Shown here one piece after another: positions 7,860-14,622 of a stretch of 22,887 bases of DNA. Every line of letters begins with the position of its first letter. Position 1 is the first letter of the stretch. Under the pieces are notes generated by a model, which was not told where the DNA came from, searched no databases, and saw only the letters and a list, made by a program, of their open reading frames with translations. The translations under genes were made by a program, and so were the position numbers. The stretch is from assembly GCA_002347485.1 (NCBI GenBank), contig DDXM01000026.1, positions 15,169 through 38,055 on the forward strand, written 5' to 3'. The stretch comes from Anaerolineaceae bacterium UBA2260. GTDB taxonomy: Bacteria > Chloroflexota > Anaerolineae > Anaerolineales > Anaerolineaceae.

Positions 7860-9071
7860 ATGTCTGTACCATCGTTATCTCTCACTGAAGCCCGTCTCGT
7901 TCACCTGGTTGCCCAGGGCTTGTTGACTCCGCCCTCAGACCCGGCCACAAAGGATGATGTGCTGGATGCCATCCGGCGCATGCAATTGTTGCAGATCGAC
8001 ACGATCAACGTGGTGGCGCGCAGCCCTTACTTTGTTCTTTTCAGCCGGCTCGGCGCTTACGATCCCGCCTGGCTGGATGAACTTCTCGCCGAGAGAAGTA
8101 TCTTCGAACAGTGGGCACACGCTGCCTGTTTCATCCCCATGGAGGACTACCCACTCATCCGGCGGTTGATGATCGATAAACTACGCGCCAGGTATCTTGA
8201 AGACTGGATCGATAAGCCCCTTCCAGGTAGCGAAATTGTTCTTGAGCATATAATTGCAAATGGTGCAGTGCGGTCGGCTGATTTCAAAACACGTAAAGAG
8301 AACCCCGGTGGCTGGTGGAACTGGAAATTCGAAAAAGATGCCCTTGAGTATTGGTTCGCTAAGGGCGTTCTGATGATCGCGCGGAGGGATAAGTTCCAGC
8401 GCGTGTATGACCTGCGCGAACGGGTTTATCCCGTATGGGATGATTCACGGGTTCCCCCAAGGGATGAGGTCGACCGAAAGTTGATCCTCAAGAGTATTGC
8501 TGCCATGGGTATCGCGCGCGCCGAATGGGTGGCGGATTATTACCGCCTGCCGAAGAAACTGGTCGCCAGTCTTTTACCCGTGCTTGTCGCGGACGGGAGC
8601 CTGTGCGAGATAACAGTCGATGGATGGGATAAACCTGTGCTTTATATGCCGGAAACCCAACCTCTACTCGAAGCTGCTGTGGCAGGGGAGCTTCGCGCCA
8701 GCCATACCACAATGCTTTCCCCTTTTGACCCCGTGGTGTGGGACCGTTCCCGCGCGCGTCAGCTATTCAACTTCGATTTCATGATCCAGGCTTATACCCC
8801 GGCAGCGAAACGCCAATTCGGTTATTTCCCCCTGCCGATATTGCACGACGGCGCATTGATCGGCCGGCTGGATGGCAAGGCGCATCGCAAGGATGGGGTT
8901 TTCGAGGTCCGGGGTTTGTACCTGGAGGATGGGGTTATTCTAGTAGAAAAACTGGCGCAGGATGTCGCTGCCGCCATCAAACGCTGCGCGGATTGGCACC
9001 AGTCCCACAACGTCGCTTTCAGTGATGACGTCCGGCAGGATTACCGCAAAATTTTACTCAGCTTGATCTAA
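7860..9071 (+). CDS. YcaQ/AlkZ-family winged-helix DNA glycosylase
   Basis: 403 residues. The segment MQLLQIDTINVVARSPYFVLFSRLG, followed by a WAHAACFIP-type motif, identifies the HTH_42 family (YcaQ in E. coli, AlkZ in Streptomyces). These enzymes unhook interstrand crosslinks and remove bulky alkylated purines. The catalytic Q-x-D of the YcaQ-like branch is present (Q45-I46-D47). Winged-helix repeats follow (PRDEVDRKLILKSIAAMGIARAEWVADYY) and a C-terminal beta-rich part (YFPLPILHDGALIGRLDGKAHRKDGVFEV). No Shine-Dalgarno sequence precedes ATG 7860. It stands alone between the tRNA and a strong terminator. A second DNA-repair glycosylase (2910-3587) is in the window but not linked. Confidence 0.87.
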   Translation: MSVPSLSLTEARLVHLVAQGLLTPPSDPATKDDVLDAIRRMQLLQIDTINVVARSPYFVLFSRLGAYDPAWLDELLAERSIFEQWAHAACFIPMEDYPLIRRLMIDKLRARYLEDWIDKPLPGSEIVLEHIIANGAVRSADFKTRKENPGGWWNWKFEKDALEYWFAKGVLMIARRDKFQRVYDLRERVYPVWDDSRVPPRDEVDRKLILKSIAAMGIARAEWVADYYRLPKKLVASLLPVLVADGSLCEITVDGWDKPVLYMPETQPLLEAAVAGELRASHTTMLSPFDPVVWDRSRARQLFNFDFMIQAYTPAAKRQFGYFPLPILHDGALIGRLDGKAHRKDGVFEVRGLYLEDGVILVEKLAQDVAAAIKRCADWHQSHNVAFSDDVRQDYRKILLSLI

Positions 9072-9091
9072 GTCCAGCATCTGATAAAACC

Positions 9092-9122
9092 AAAGCCCTG
9101 GCGAAAATTTATCCAGGGCTTT
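9092..9122. terminator. Bidirectional intrinsic terminator between convergent genes
   Basis: AAAGCCCTGG (9092-9101) and CCAGGGCTTT (9113-9122) form a perfect 10-base-pair stem with an 11-base loop. Flanking A and T residues let it work in both directions. It separates the YcaQ-type gene (plus) from the SWIM gene (minus). Confidence 0.85.
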
Positions 9123-9143
9123 ATTGACTATTCAATTGTTTTG

Positions 9144-9395
9144 TTACACCTGCAAGCTTACTTCTGCCGGTATGGTCATGCCATCCAGGATGGTTTCCAG
9201 TGCCATCGTGTGTACGCAGCGTCCGCGGGTTAGAAAATATTCGCAGTCGCATTTCCAGATTCCCTCAGTGTAATCCACAACATGCGCGTTATTGTCACCT
9301 TTAACCGTGACCTTGAACGAATGGAACTCGAACCGCCCGCGCTCCTGGGCGTAACGCTTGGCTTTTTCGATCTTACCGATCATGCTGTAATCCAT
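9144..9395 (-). CDS. Small SWIM-type zinc-finger protein
   Basis: 83 residues. The C-terminal half contains the SWIM pattern C-x-C-(n)-C-x-H in WKCDCEYFLTRGRCVHTMAL, a zinc-binding module that usually mediates nucleic-acid or protein binding. The N-terminal part (IEKAKRYAQERGRFEFHSFKVTVKGDNNAHVV) is the usual strand lead-in. It is a free-standing SWIM protein, not fused to a helicase or transposase. An AAGGAG site (complement of 9405-9410) lies 9 bases upstream of the ATG. The upstream leader carries a promoter, a very short ORF and an intrinsic terminator, suggesting regulated read-through. The cellular role is unknown. Confidence 0.82.
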   Translation of the reverse strand: MDYSMIGKIEKAKRYAQERGRFEFHSFKVTVKGDNNAHVVDYTEGIWKCDCEYFLTRGRCVHTMALETILDGMTIPAEVSLQV

Positions 9396-9425
9396 CTCGC
9401 TAAACTCCTTTATGGTTAAGGTAGC

Positions 9426-9456
9426 AAAAAGGCACGCGAACAGCAGGCGTGCCTTT
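9426..9456 (-). terminator. Intrinsic terminator in the SWIM gene leader (possible attenuator)
   Basis: On the minus strand AAAGGCACGC (complement of 9447-9456) pairs perfectly over 10 bases with GCGTGCCTTT (complement of 9428-9437), around a 9-base loop. The second arm runs into five T. It lies between the minus-strand promoter (9520-9548) and the SWIM start at 9395, so it would stop most transcripts before the gene unless relieved. Confidence 0.65.
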
Positions 9457-9493
9457 AGTGGTTTCCTCCAGTATGTAGAACCAATACTCGCAT
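9455..9493 (-). CDS. Possible 12-residue leader peptide (MRVLVLHTGGNH)
   Basis: A 13-codon ORF begins with ATG (complement of 9491-9493), 10 bases after a GGGAGA stretch (complement of 9504-9509). It ends with TAA (complement of 9455-9457), which sits at the first bases of the terminator stem. Promoter, short ORF, terminator with T-run, then gene is the layout of a translation-controlled attenuator. The peptide has no long run of one amino acid, so the sensed signal is unclear. It could be chance. Confidence 0.3.
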   Translation of the reverse strand: MRVLVLHTGGNH

Positions 9494-9519
9494 GGCGATC
9501 AGGTCTCCCAATTGCTATT

Positions 9520-9548
9520 ATATTAGCCTTTTATGCTTAAATTGTCAA
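9520..9548 (-). promoter_or_regulatory. Minus-strand promoter for the SWIM gene leader
   Basis: On the minus strand TTGACA (complement of 9543-9548) is followed after 17 bases by TAATAT (complement of 9520-9525). Transcription would begin near 9513 and give a leader of about 118 bases before the SWIM start. Confidence 0.55.
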
Positions 9549-9567
9549 CAATAAATGTTGTCAACAA
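9542..9567. repeat. Tandem 10-base operator-like repeats over the -35
   Basis: TTGTCAACAA occurs at 9542-9551 and 9558-9567, 16 bases apart. Each copy is itself nearly palindromic (TTGT...ACAA). The first covers the minus-strand -35 box, so a repressor or activator could bind here. Confidence 0.45.
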
Positions 9568-9723
9568 AGCGAGGGATTACCGGGCAATATCCGTCGGTTT
9601 ACCGAAGGAGTGCAAAAAAGTCCTCCAAACCAGTTGACGTGGAGGGTTTGAATTTTTAATCCATTTGTGAAATAATACTTACACGCGAAGTTTTTCTTCG
9701 TCTTTCACATATAGGGAGGGAAT

Positions 9724-10614
9724 GTGGACTTGAAGGAGTTGTATCCAGCCTTTAGGGCAGCATCAGATGCAATGGCGTCCATTTATGATCCGGTATTCCT
9801 GGAATGCGCGGAGAAATATAATATCACCCGGCAGCAGATCTTCATTCTGACCGCGGTTCCCACATTCGAGCCCAAACCTGTGTCCCCGGCAATCCTTAAC
9901 ATCCGCGTCCCATATAACTCTCCAACGTGCTACCGCACAATACTTGAAGGAATGTCCTCCGCGGGGTTGCTCAAACCCGTTGCCACGGACCAATTCCGCA
10001 TCACCGAGCAAGGACTCGATGTGCTCAAACAGACGTTGAGTAAGGTCTATACCGCAATGGCGGGTTTGCAATCCCTTCCGGTGACAAAGACGATGGACCT
10101 GGCGAGCCGCCTGAAAGACCTCGCGGACGCCTGCATGGCCGCGCCGGATCCCCCGGGCATTTGGTGCATCCAACATGTGCGGCGCATGGACCCCGGCCCC
10201 GGCAACCCAATGATGGTGCGCATCGACCAGTTCCTCAGTGAACTCACCGCTTTTCGCGATGACGCTCACCTGGCGTCCTGGGTCCACTATGGGTGCAGCG
10301 GCCACGCCTGGGAGATTCTCACCCTTCTGTGGGTGGAACTGGAAGGAACGATCGAAAGTTTGAACCGTGCGCTGAAAAGGCGCGGATTTACTATCGAAGA
10401 AACGGCAAGCGCTGTGGACGAATTGATTAACAAAGGTTGGCTCAGGCGTATTGACGGACAGGTACGCATCTCCACCGCCGGCGCTGAGGCGCGCGAAACT
10501 GCTGAAATGTTGACGGAACGATTCTATAAGGAACCCTTCACTGGATTTGCAGGGCTCGAACTGGCGCGCACACTTGACCTGGTCAAAGAACACCGCCGCG
10601 GCTTACGGGCTTAA
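9724..10614 (+). CDS. Winged-helix-like protein, possible transcriptional regulator
   Basis: 296 residues, starting at GTG 9724 just after AGGGAGGG (9713-9720). Residues 20-100 (ITRQQIFILTAVPTF ... YRTILEGMSSAGLLKPVATDQFRITEQGLDVLKQ) have the helix-helix-wing pattern of MarR-like domains. Residues 195-275 (AWEILTLLWVELEGTIESLNRALKRRGFTIEETASAVDELINKGWLRRIDGQVRISTAGA) look like a second winged helix, so it may be a tandem duplication. No exact family is recognised; similarity to SCO6745-like helical proteins is possible. The UPF0173 hydrolase gene follows after 42 bases, so they may share a transcript. DNA binding is inferred from the fold pattern only. Confidence 0.72.
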   Translation: MDLKELYPAFRAASDAMASIYDPVFLECAEKYNITRQQIFILTAVPTFEPKPVSPAILNIRVPYNSPTCYRTILEGMSSAGLLKPVATDQFRITEQGLDVLKQTLSKVYTAMAGLQSLPVTKTMDLASRLKDLADACMAAPDPPGIWCIQHVRRMDPGPGNPMMVRIDQFLSELTAFRDDAHLASWVHYGCSGHAWEILTLLWVELEGTIESLNRALKRRGFTIEETASAVDELINKGWLRRIDGQVRISTAGAEARETAEMLTERFYKEPFTGFAGLELARTLDLVKEHRRGLRA

Positions 10615-10656
10615 ATACAACACGTCCACGCCAGGGTCGAGAATGAGAGAGGTATT

Positions 10657-11343
10657 ATGAAAACATCCCTTAGGTGGTATGGACACGCTACGATTGGCAT
10701 TCATACCGGAGAGTACAAGCTGCTCGTTGATCCCTTCTTCACCGGCAATACCGCGACCCAGCAGAACCCCGGAACGTTAGAGGCAGATTATATTCTCATT
10801 ACGCACGGACACAGCGATCACGTGGGCGACGCCCCGGCGATCGCCCGGCGCACCGGTGCGACCATTATTTCCAACGCCGAGATCAGTAAATGGTTCTCCA
10901 ATCAGGGTCTCAAGACGCATGCCCAGCACCTCGGCGGCGGCTACCATCACCCGTTTGGCTACCTCAAGATGACGTACGCGCTGCACGGATCCGCGCTGCC
11001 GGATGGATCGTACGGAGGAAACCCGGGGGGGTTCCTGCTCACCACGCTTGACGGTAAGAAGCTCTACCTGGCGGGCGACACAGGCCTGTTTGGAGATATG
11101 GCGTTGATAGGCGACGAAGGCATCGACTTAGCGGTAATCCCGATCGGTGATAATTACACCATGGGTCCGGAGGACGCGCTGCGCGCGGTGAAGCTGCTGC
11201 GCGCCAGGGTTGTGGTGCCGATCCATTACAGCACCTTCGCGGTCATCCAGCAGGATGCCGCCGCTTGGGCGGCGCGGGTGGAAAAGGAAACCGCCAGCCG
11301 GGTAGAGCTAATGAAACCGGGAGATAACATAGAACTGAGTTGA
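10657..11343 (+). CDS. UPF0173 metal-dependent hydrolase (MBL fold)
   Basis: 228 residues, the standard size of the UPF0173 family (YtkL/MJ1163-like). The start LRWYGHATIGIHTGEYKLLVDPFFTGN and the intact metal motif THGHSDHVGD (H50, H52, D54, H55) are diagnostic. Also present are YLAGDTGLFGDMALIG and the family-typical VIPIGDNYTMGPEDALRAVKLL with VVPIHYSTF. Two zinc ions are expected. No physiological substrate is known for the family. A GAGAGG ribosome-binding stretch precedes ATG 10657. It is probably in one transcript with the upstream winged-helix-like gene and ends before a terminator. Confidence 0.92.
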   Translation: MKTSLRWYGHATIGIHTGEYKLLVDPFFTGNTATQQNPGTLEADYILITHGHSDHVGDAPAIARRTGATIISNAEISKWFSNQGLKTHAQHLGGGYHHPFGYLKMTYALHGSALPDGSYGGNPGGFLLTTLDGKKLYLAGDTGLFGDMALIGDEGIDLAVIPIGDNYTMGPEDALRAVKLLRARVVVPIHYSTFAVIQQDAAAWAARVEKETASRVELMKPGDNIELS

Positions 11344-11369
11344 TCCTTATTCCGATTCAACCTAATAAG

Positions 11370-11394
11370 AATCCGCTCCACGAGGGCGGATTTT
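11370..11394 (+). terminator. Intrinsic terminator after the UPF0173 gene
   Basis: AATCCGC (11370-11376) and GCGGATT (11386-11392) form a 7-base-pair stem followed by TTTT (11391-11394). It closes the upstream transcript before the Mrr-type gene. Confidence 0.6.
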
Positions 11395-11403
11395 GGCATT
11401 ATT

Positions 11404-11438
11404 CATGCAACATAATGTAAAACTGCATTTGTTGCATG
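11404..11438 (+). repeat. 9-base inverted repeat reaching the Mrr-gene ribosome-binding site
   Basis: CATGCAACA (11404-11412) and TGTTGCATG (11430-11438) are perfect inverse complements separated by 17 bases. The right arm ends on the first G of the GGAGG ribosome-binding site (11438-11442). It could be an operator or an mRNA hairpin that partly hides the site. Confidence 0.5.
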
Positions 11439-11449
11439 GAGGTATGGTT

Positions 11450-12454
11450 ATGGATACGATTATGGAGCTTCTTATCACCGCCGGGCGGTTCCTGGCTGGC
11501 ATCTGGCCGCTGATGATCGTGGTTGTGTTTTTCGGCATTGCCAAACGCCGCGACGGTTTCAAGACCATGCTGCGCGCTTCCGTTAAGTCGCTGGTGATCA
11601 CCTGGGTGCTATTCGCCGTCCTGCGCACCCTGTTCCGTTACCTGGCGATGGACACTTTCCATTTCATCGCCGAGCCCAAGGATTCGCAGTACTTCATGAT
11701 GACCGGGTTATTCCTGCTGCCGATGGCGCTCGCCATCGCGTTGGAGGAACACCGCAAACACCGCATGATCAAAACCATCGAAGACCTGCAGCTGCTCACC
11801 CCTTCCGAGTTCGAAAAACTGGTTGCCAAGACCTACCAAGACCAGGGCAACCGCGTGGAGATCGTCGGCGCAACGGGAGACCATGGCATAGACCTGGTCG
11901 TGCACACCCGCAAAGGTGAGACCGTGCTGGTGCAATGCAAGAAGTACAAAGGGAAAGTTGGCGAACCCGTGGTGCGCGATTTCTACGGCGTGCTGCGCGC
12001 GTCTGAAGCCGACGCCGGCGCCATCGTCACCACTGGGTTGATCACCCCGCAAGCGCGCCTATGGGCGGAGGGAAAACCCATTTACCTGTACGATGGTCGC
12101 GCTTTCCTGAAGATCCTTGAATCGACCCGCTTCCGCCGCCTGCTGCCCAGTGAAGCCCTTAAAGAAGAGCCTGTCACGAGCGCCAAGCCAGAAGTCATCA
12201 AACCCAACCTGCAGCCGGCGGTCGCCACCACCGCCGCGGCGCACTCGAGCATCACAGCCATCCGGCCAATGGTCTTCAATGATGAGGGTTCGCTTCCAGA
12301 TAAGACCCCCTTCATGGACCTGTCCAACACGCCGGATTGCCCCTCCTGTGGCACGCCGATGATCCTCAAAACCTCCCCGCGGTTGCTCGGAAAAGCACAA
12401 AGGAAATTTATCTGTGCCAACGCTCCGGATTGCAAAGAAACCTTCCCCGGCTGA
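11450..12454 (+). CDS. Membrane-anchored Mrr-type endonuclease with C-terminal zinc ribbon
   Basis: 334 residues. ATG 11450 is chosen because GGAGG (11438-11442) is 7 bases upstream. The N terminus holds about three hydrophobic stretches (roughly 7-30, 46-66, 80-98), so it is probably membrane bound. The Mrr_cat domain follows (about 115-215): LTPSEFEKLVAKTYQDQG, GDHGIDLVVHTRKGETVLVQCKKYKG (D...QxK catalytic pattern) and VVRDFYGVL. After a ~70-residue low-complexity linker comes a topoisomerase I-type C4 zinc ribbon, CPSCGTPM...CANAPDC. Mrr-family nucleases cut DNA, in some cases modified foreign DNA. The membrane variant with a zinc ribbon is found in many bacteria with unknown target. The gene stands alone between terminators. 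Confidence 0.87.
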   Translation: MDTIMELLITAGRFLAGIWPLMIVVVFFGIAKRRDGFKTMLRASVKSLVITWVLFAVLRTLFRYLAMDTFHFIAEPKDSQYFMMTGLFLLPMALAIALEEHRKHRMIKTIEDLQLLTPSEFEKLVAKTYQDQGNRVEIVGATGDHGIDLVVHTRKGETVLVQCKKYKGKVGEPVVRDFYGVLRASEADAGAIVTTGLITPQARLWAEGKPIYLYDGRAFLKILESTRFRRLLPSEALKEEPVTSAKPEVIKPNLQPAVATTAAAHSSITAIRPMVFNDEGSLPDKTPFMDLSNTPDCPSCGTPMILKTSPRLLGKAQRKFICANAPDCKETFPG

Positions 12455-12480
12455 TCGACCATACCTGAACACAAAGATTT

Positions 12481-12514
12481 CGGCGCTCTTACGACAAGAG
12501 CGCCGTTTGTTTTT
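12481..12514 (+). terminator. Strong intrinsic terminator of the Mrr-type gene
   Basis: CGGCGCTCTT (12481-12490) and AAGAGCGCCG (12496-12505) pair perfectly over 10 bases with a 5-base loop, followed by TTTGTTTTT. The T-run serves the plus strand. The stem overlaps the last codons and stop of the convergent minus-strand gene. Confidence 0.9.
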
Positions 12515-13109
12515 CAGGCTCAAAGAGTTTGGCCAAGAACCTGCCGCGCAGGGTGGCGTGAAAATTCCCGTATCCCCATTTCTCGTACGGGTATCCCCGC
12601 GCCGCCGCGCGCCGGTACGCTTCCTCCGGGAAAATAAAAGCGGTCACGGTTTCGGCAAAATCCTCCACTGCGTTAAAGTTCTTGTCGATCCCGCATGGCG
12701 GAGGCGGGCTGCCCACACGGTACCAGAACAACTTCCATTGCGGCCATACCTGATGCAGCGCTTTGCAGCGGAACCCGCTGCCGGTGTGCTCGCGCATCAT
12801 TTTCGACAGCCGCCAGCCGTGCGCGGAATCCAGCGAATGCGCCAGTTCGTGCGTAACCGTCCACTCCGTCAGGTTGAGCGGATTGAAATGGATCTGGTCC
12901 TGTTTTTGAAAATTATTACCACCCTTAGCATCCAGGTGCACAGTATAAAGCGCAGGGGTTGCAATATTCACGTACAGGCGATCAGTTACTTTATAAAAAT
13001 GATTGATCGCCGCGATGAGCATTTCTTCCTGCTCGGCGCGGGTAGACCCTACAAATTCAAAGCGCATCTCGCGCGCGGTATGGCGCAGCTGGACGAGATG
13101 AAGGCTCAT
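12489..13109 (-). CDS. HExxH zinc metallopeptidase-like protein
   Basis: 206 residues from the ATG at 13109, preceded by GGGGGA about 9 bases upstream and only 5 bases after the exchanger stop. A longer ATG at 13142 would overlap that gene. The zinc motif is THELAHSLDS (H87, E88, H91). A downstream EDFAETVTAF may supply the third ligand Glu, as in gluzincins. No signal peptide is visible, so it is probably cytosolic. It resembles SprT-like or DUF-type predicted peptidases, but I cannot assign a family. It is the last gene of the PII-like / exchanger operon. Its final codons form part of the plus-strand terminator stem. Confidence 0.77.
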   Translation of the reverse strand: MSLHLVQLRHTAREMRFEFVGSTRAEQEEMLIAAINHFYKVTDRLYVNIATPALYTVHLDAKGGNNFQKQDQIHFNPLNLTEWTVTHELAHSLDSAHGWRLSKMMREHTGSGFRCKALHQVWPQWKLFWYRVGSPPPPCGIDKNFNAVEDFAETVTAFIFPEEAYRRAAARGYPYEKWGYGNFHATLRGRFLAKLFEPEKQTALLS

Positions 13110-13114
13110 TGTGT

Positions 13115-14092
13115 TCACATCCCCCGCTGATAAAGCAGCCACATCCCGGCGGCATAAAGGACAAAGAGCGCCAGCGCGTCCACTTCGATAAACCAGATGC
13201 GCCTTTCCAACCTGGCGAGGTTGCCCACCAGAGCAACCGCTGTCATCAACAATCCCAACATTCCGATCAGTGCGAACGCAGGATCGATCACTTCGAGAAA
13301 ACGCCCGTCCGTGTAGATGAAATCAGTCAGCCCCAGGGCGAACATATTGAACATGTTGCTGCCGAACAGGTTGCCGATCGCCATGTCACTGGCCCCGATG
13401 CGGAGGGCGGAGATGGTCGTCACCAGTTCCGGCAGCGAGGTGACCAGCGCCACCAGCGTGGTGCCCACAAAAGTTGTCCCCAACCCGGTAACCTCGGCAA
13501 TTTCGGTGCTGGTTCTCACGAGCAGAGGTGTGACAACAATCAGCACGCCAGCGGCGACGAGGAAGCCCACAATACCCACCCAAAGGCGAGATGTGCCGGC
13601 CGGGATTTCCTTTGTTCCAGTCGGTTCCGCCTGACCCTCGCGGGAAATCAGGCGTACTGCTATGATGTAAACTACTACGACAATCAATGAATCAAGACCG
13701 ACCCATAGAATTCTGACCTGGATATCCGCCATCAGGAAAAACAATGCCAGCGTGATCATTAGAATGGCAAGACTGCCGGAAAGCGCGTGCCGCCGCGCGG
13801 CTTTGCGCAGCAGTCGTTCGCGCCGGCTCACCAGGTCAAGCACAGCCAGTAGCATCATGTTGAAGGCATTGCTGCCCAGCAGGTTGCCCGCGGCGATATT
13901 GGGAGTGCCCTGGTTAACCGCGCTGATAGAGGTGAGCACTTCCGGTAGAGAGGTTGCCCCCGCCAGCAACAGGACTCCAACGAACATCCCGCCCAAGCCG
14001 GTGCGGATGGCGATAACGTCACCGTATTTCGCCAGGAAATTCGCGGCGACCACGATCACCGCCGCCAGCAATATAAATTGAACCCAGATCAT
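13115..14092 (-). CDS. CaCA-family cation/proton or Na+/Ca2+ exchanger
   Basis: 325 residues with about ten hydrophobic segments. Two alpha-repeats show the family signature: VGVLLLAGATSLPEVLTSI with GNLLGSNAFNM, and VGTTLVALVTSLPELVTTI with GNLFGSNMFNM. The acidic residues in the two (T/S)SLPE motifs bind the cation. Members such as YrbG and NCX_Mj exchange Ca2+ for Na+ or H+ across the inner membrane. The ATG overlaps the stop of the upstream PII-like gene by four bases (ATGA), a sign of translational coupling. It follows that the PII-like protein may control the exchanger. Confidence 0.93.
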   Translation of the reverse strand: MIWVQFILLAAVIVVAANFLAKYGDVIAIRTGLGGMFVGVLLLAGATSLPEVLTSISAVNQGTPNIAAGNLLGSNAFNMMLLAVLDLVSRRERLLRKAARRHALSGSLAILMITLALFFLMADIQVRILWVGLDSLIVVVVYIIAVRLISREGQAEPTGTKEIPAGTSRLWVGIVGFLVAAGVLIVVTPLLVRTSTEIAEVTGLGTTFVGTTLVALVTSLPELVTTISALRIGASDMAIGNLFGSNMFNMFALGLTDFIYTDGRFLEVIDPAFALIGMLGLLMTAVALVGNLARLERRIWFIEVDALALFVLYAAGMWLLYQRGM

Positions 14093-14442
14093 TCGCCCGC
14101 CCCACCCTCGTCGCGGGAAGTGACTCCCTTCACTATGTCAAGCTGCCAGGCAGCGAAAATACCCGTGTTGGGGGAATTCAGGTCACCGACCACCCCTTCG
14201 ATGATCGCCCTGCATTTTTCTGCGCATGCCCTATCTGGAACAATTGCGAACAGTGTCATATTTTCAGTTTCTACTGATTCCGGTCTGGTGTAAAGATAGG
14301 GTAAAGGGATGTGTTTTTTTTGCCTGCGGTGCAAGCCAGTCGACTCAATGAGCGTGGCACCGGTGATACCTCCCGCTTCCAGCGCTTCCAGCACCTGGTC
14401 CACATTAGAAGGGTCATCAATCACGCATAATACCATGAACAT
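14089..14442 (-). CDS. PII-like signalling protein
   Basis: 117 residues. The start is the ATG at 14442, preceded by AAAGGAG. The sequence has the ferredoxin-like beta-alpha-beta pattern of the PII superfamily: MFMVLCVIDDPSNVDQVLEALEAGGITGATLIESTGL, a reduced T-loop (HRRQKKHIPLPYLY), and ENMTLFAIVPDRACAEKCRAIIEGVVGDLNSPNTGIFAAWQLDIVKGV. The canonical T-loop tyrosine context of GlnB/GlnK is absent, so it belongs to the divergent PII-like group (SbtB, CutA1 or DUF3240 types) that often pairs with transporters. It is first in the operon, ATGA-overlapped with the exchanger. The nucleotide or metal ligand cannot be told from sequence. Confidence 0.78.
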   Translation of the reverse strand: MFMVLCVIDDPSNVDQVLEALEAGGITGATLIESTGLHRRQKKHIPLPYLYTRPESVETENMTLFAIVPDRACAEKCRAIIEGVVGDLNSPNTGIFAAWQLDIVKGVTSRDEGGAGE

Positions 14443-14521
14443 AATCCACTCCTTTCGGCGATGATAAAAGTTTACCATACCTACATGAAGCAGGATTTTC
14501 ATCCACCTCAAACCGCGCCTT

Positions 14522-14527
14522 TATAAT
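14522..14527 (+). promoter_or_regulatory. -10 element upstream of the mevalonate operon
   Basis: TATAAT at 14522-14527 lies in the divergent region between the PII-like operon (minus) and HMG-CoA reductase (plus). The reverse strand also offers TATTAT here, so divergent promoters may overlap. No good -35 is visible for either. The plus leader would be about 90 bases. Confidence 0.4.
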
Positions 14528-14552
14528 ATCTACTATATGAAGTCATTAAATT

Positions 14553-14571
14553 CAAATCCTGATAGGTTTTG
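14553..14571. repeat. Palindromic element CAAATCCTGATAGGTTTTG, copy 1
   Basis: CAAATCCT and AGGTTTTG form an imperfect inverted repeat around GAT, in the leader of the mevalonate operon about 50 bases before the reductase start. A near copy lies at 18219-18236 before the DUF35 gene. It could be an operator or a dispersed genomic palindrome. Confidence 0.5.
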
Positions 14572-14622
14572 CCAGTACCGGACGAGTACGATTGATGCGA
14601 TAATTTCTTAACCGGGAAATAT

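Noticed and set aside
9763..10593. 276-residue minus-strand ORF opposite the winged-helix-like gene
   Set aside because: It has no recognisable domain, while the plus frame has a good ribosome-binding site and helix-turn-helix pattern. It is a GC-skewed shadow frame.
12414..13130. 238-residue plus-strand ORF opposite the peptidase-like gene
   Set aside because: It overlaps the Mrr gene end and its terminator, and its composition (Arg/Pro/His rich) is that of a shadow frame. The minus frame has HExxH and operon spacing.
13109..13690. 193-residue plus-strand ORF opposite the exchanger
   Set aside because: It is His/Gln/Asp-rich antisense of a hydrophobic membrane protein, a typical shadow.
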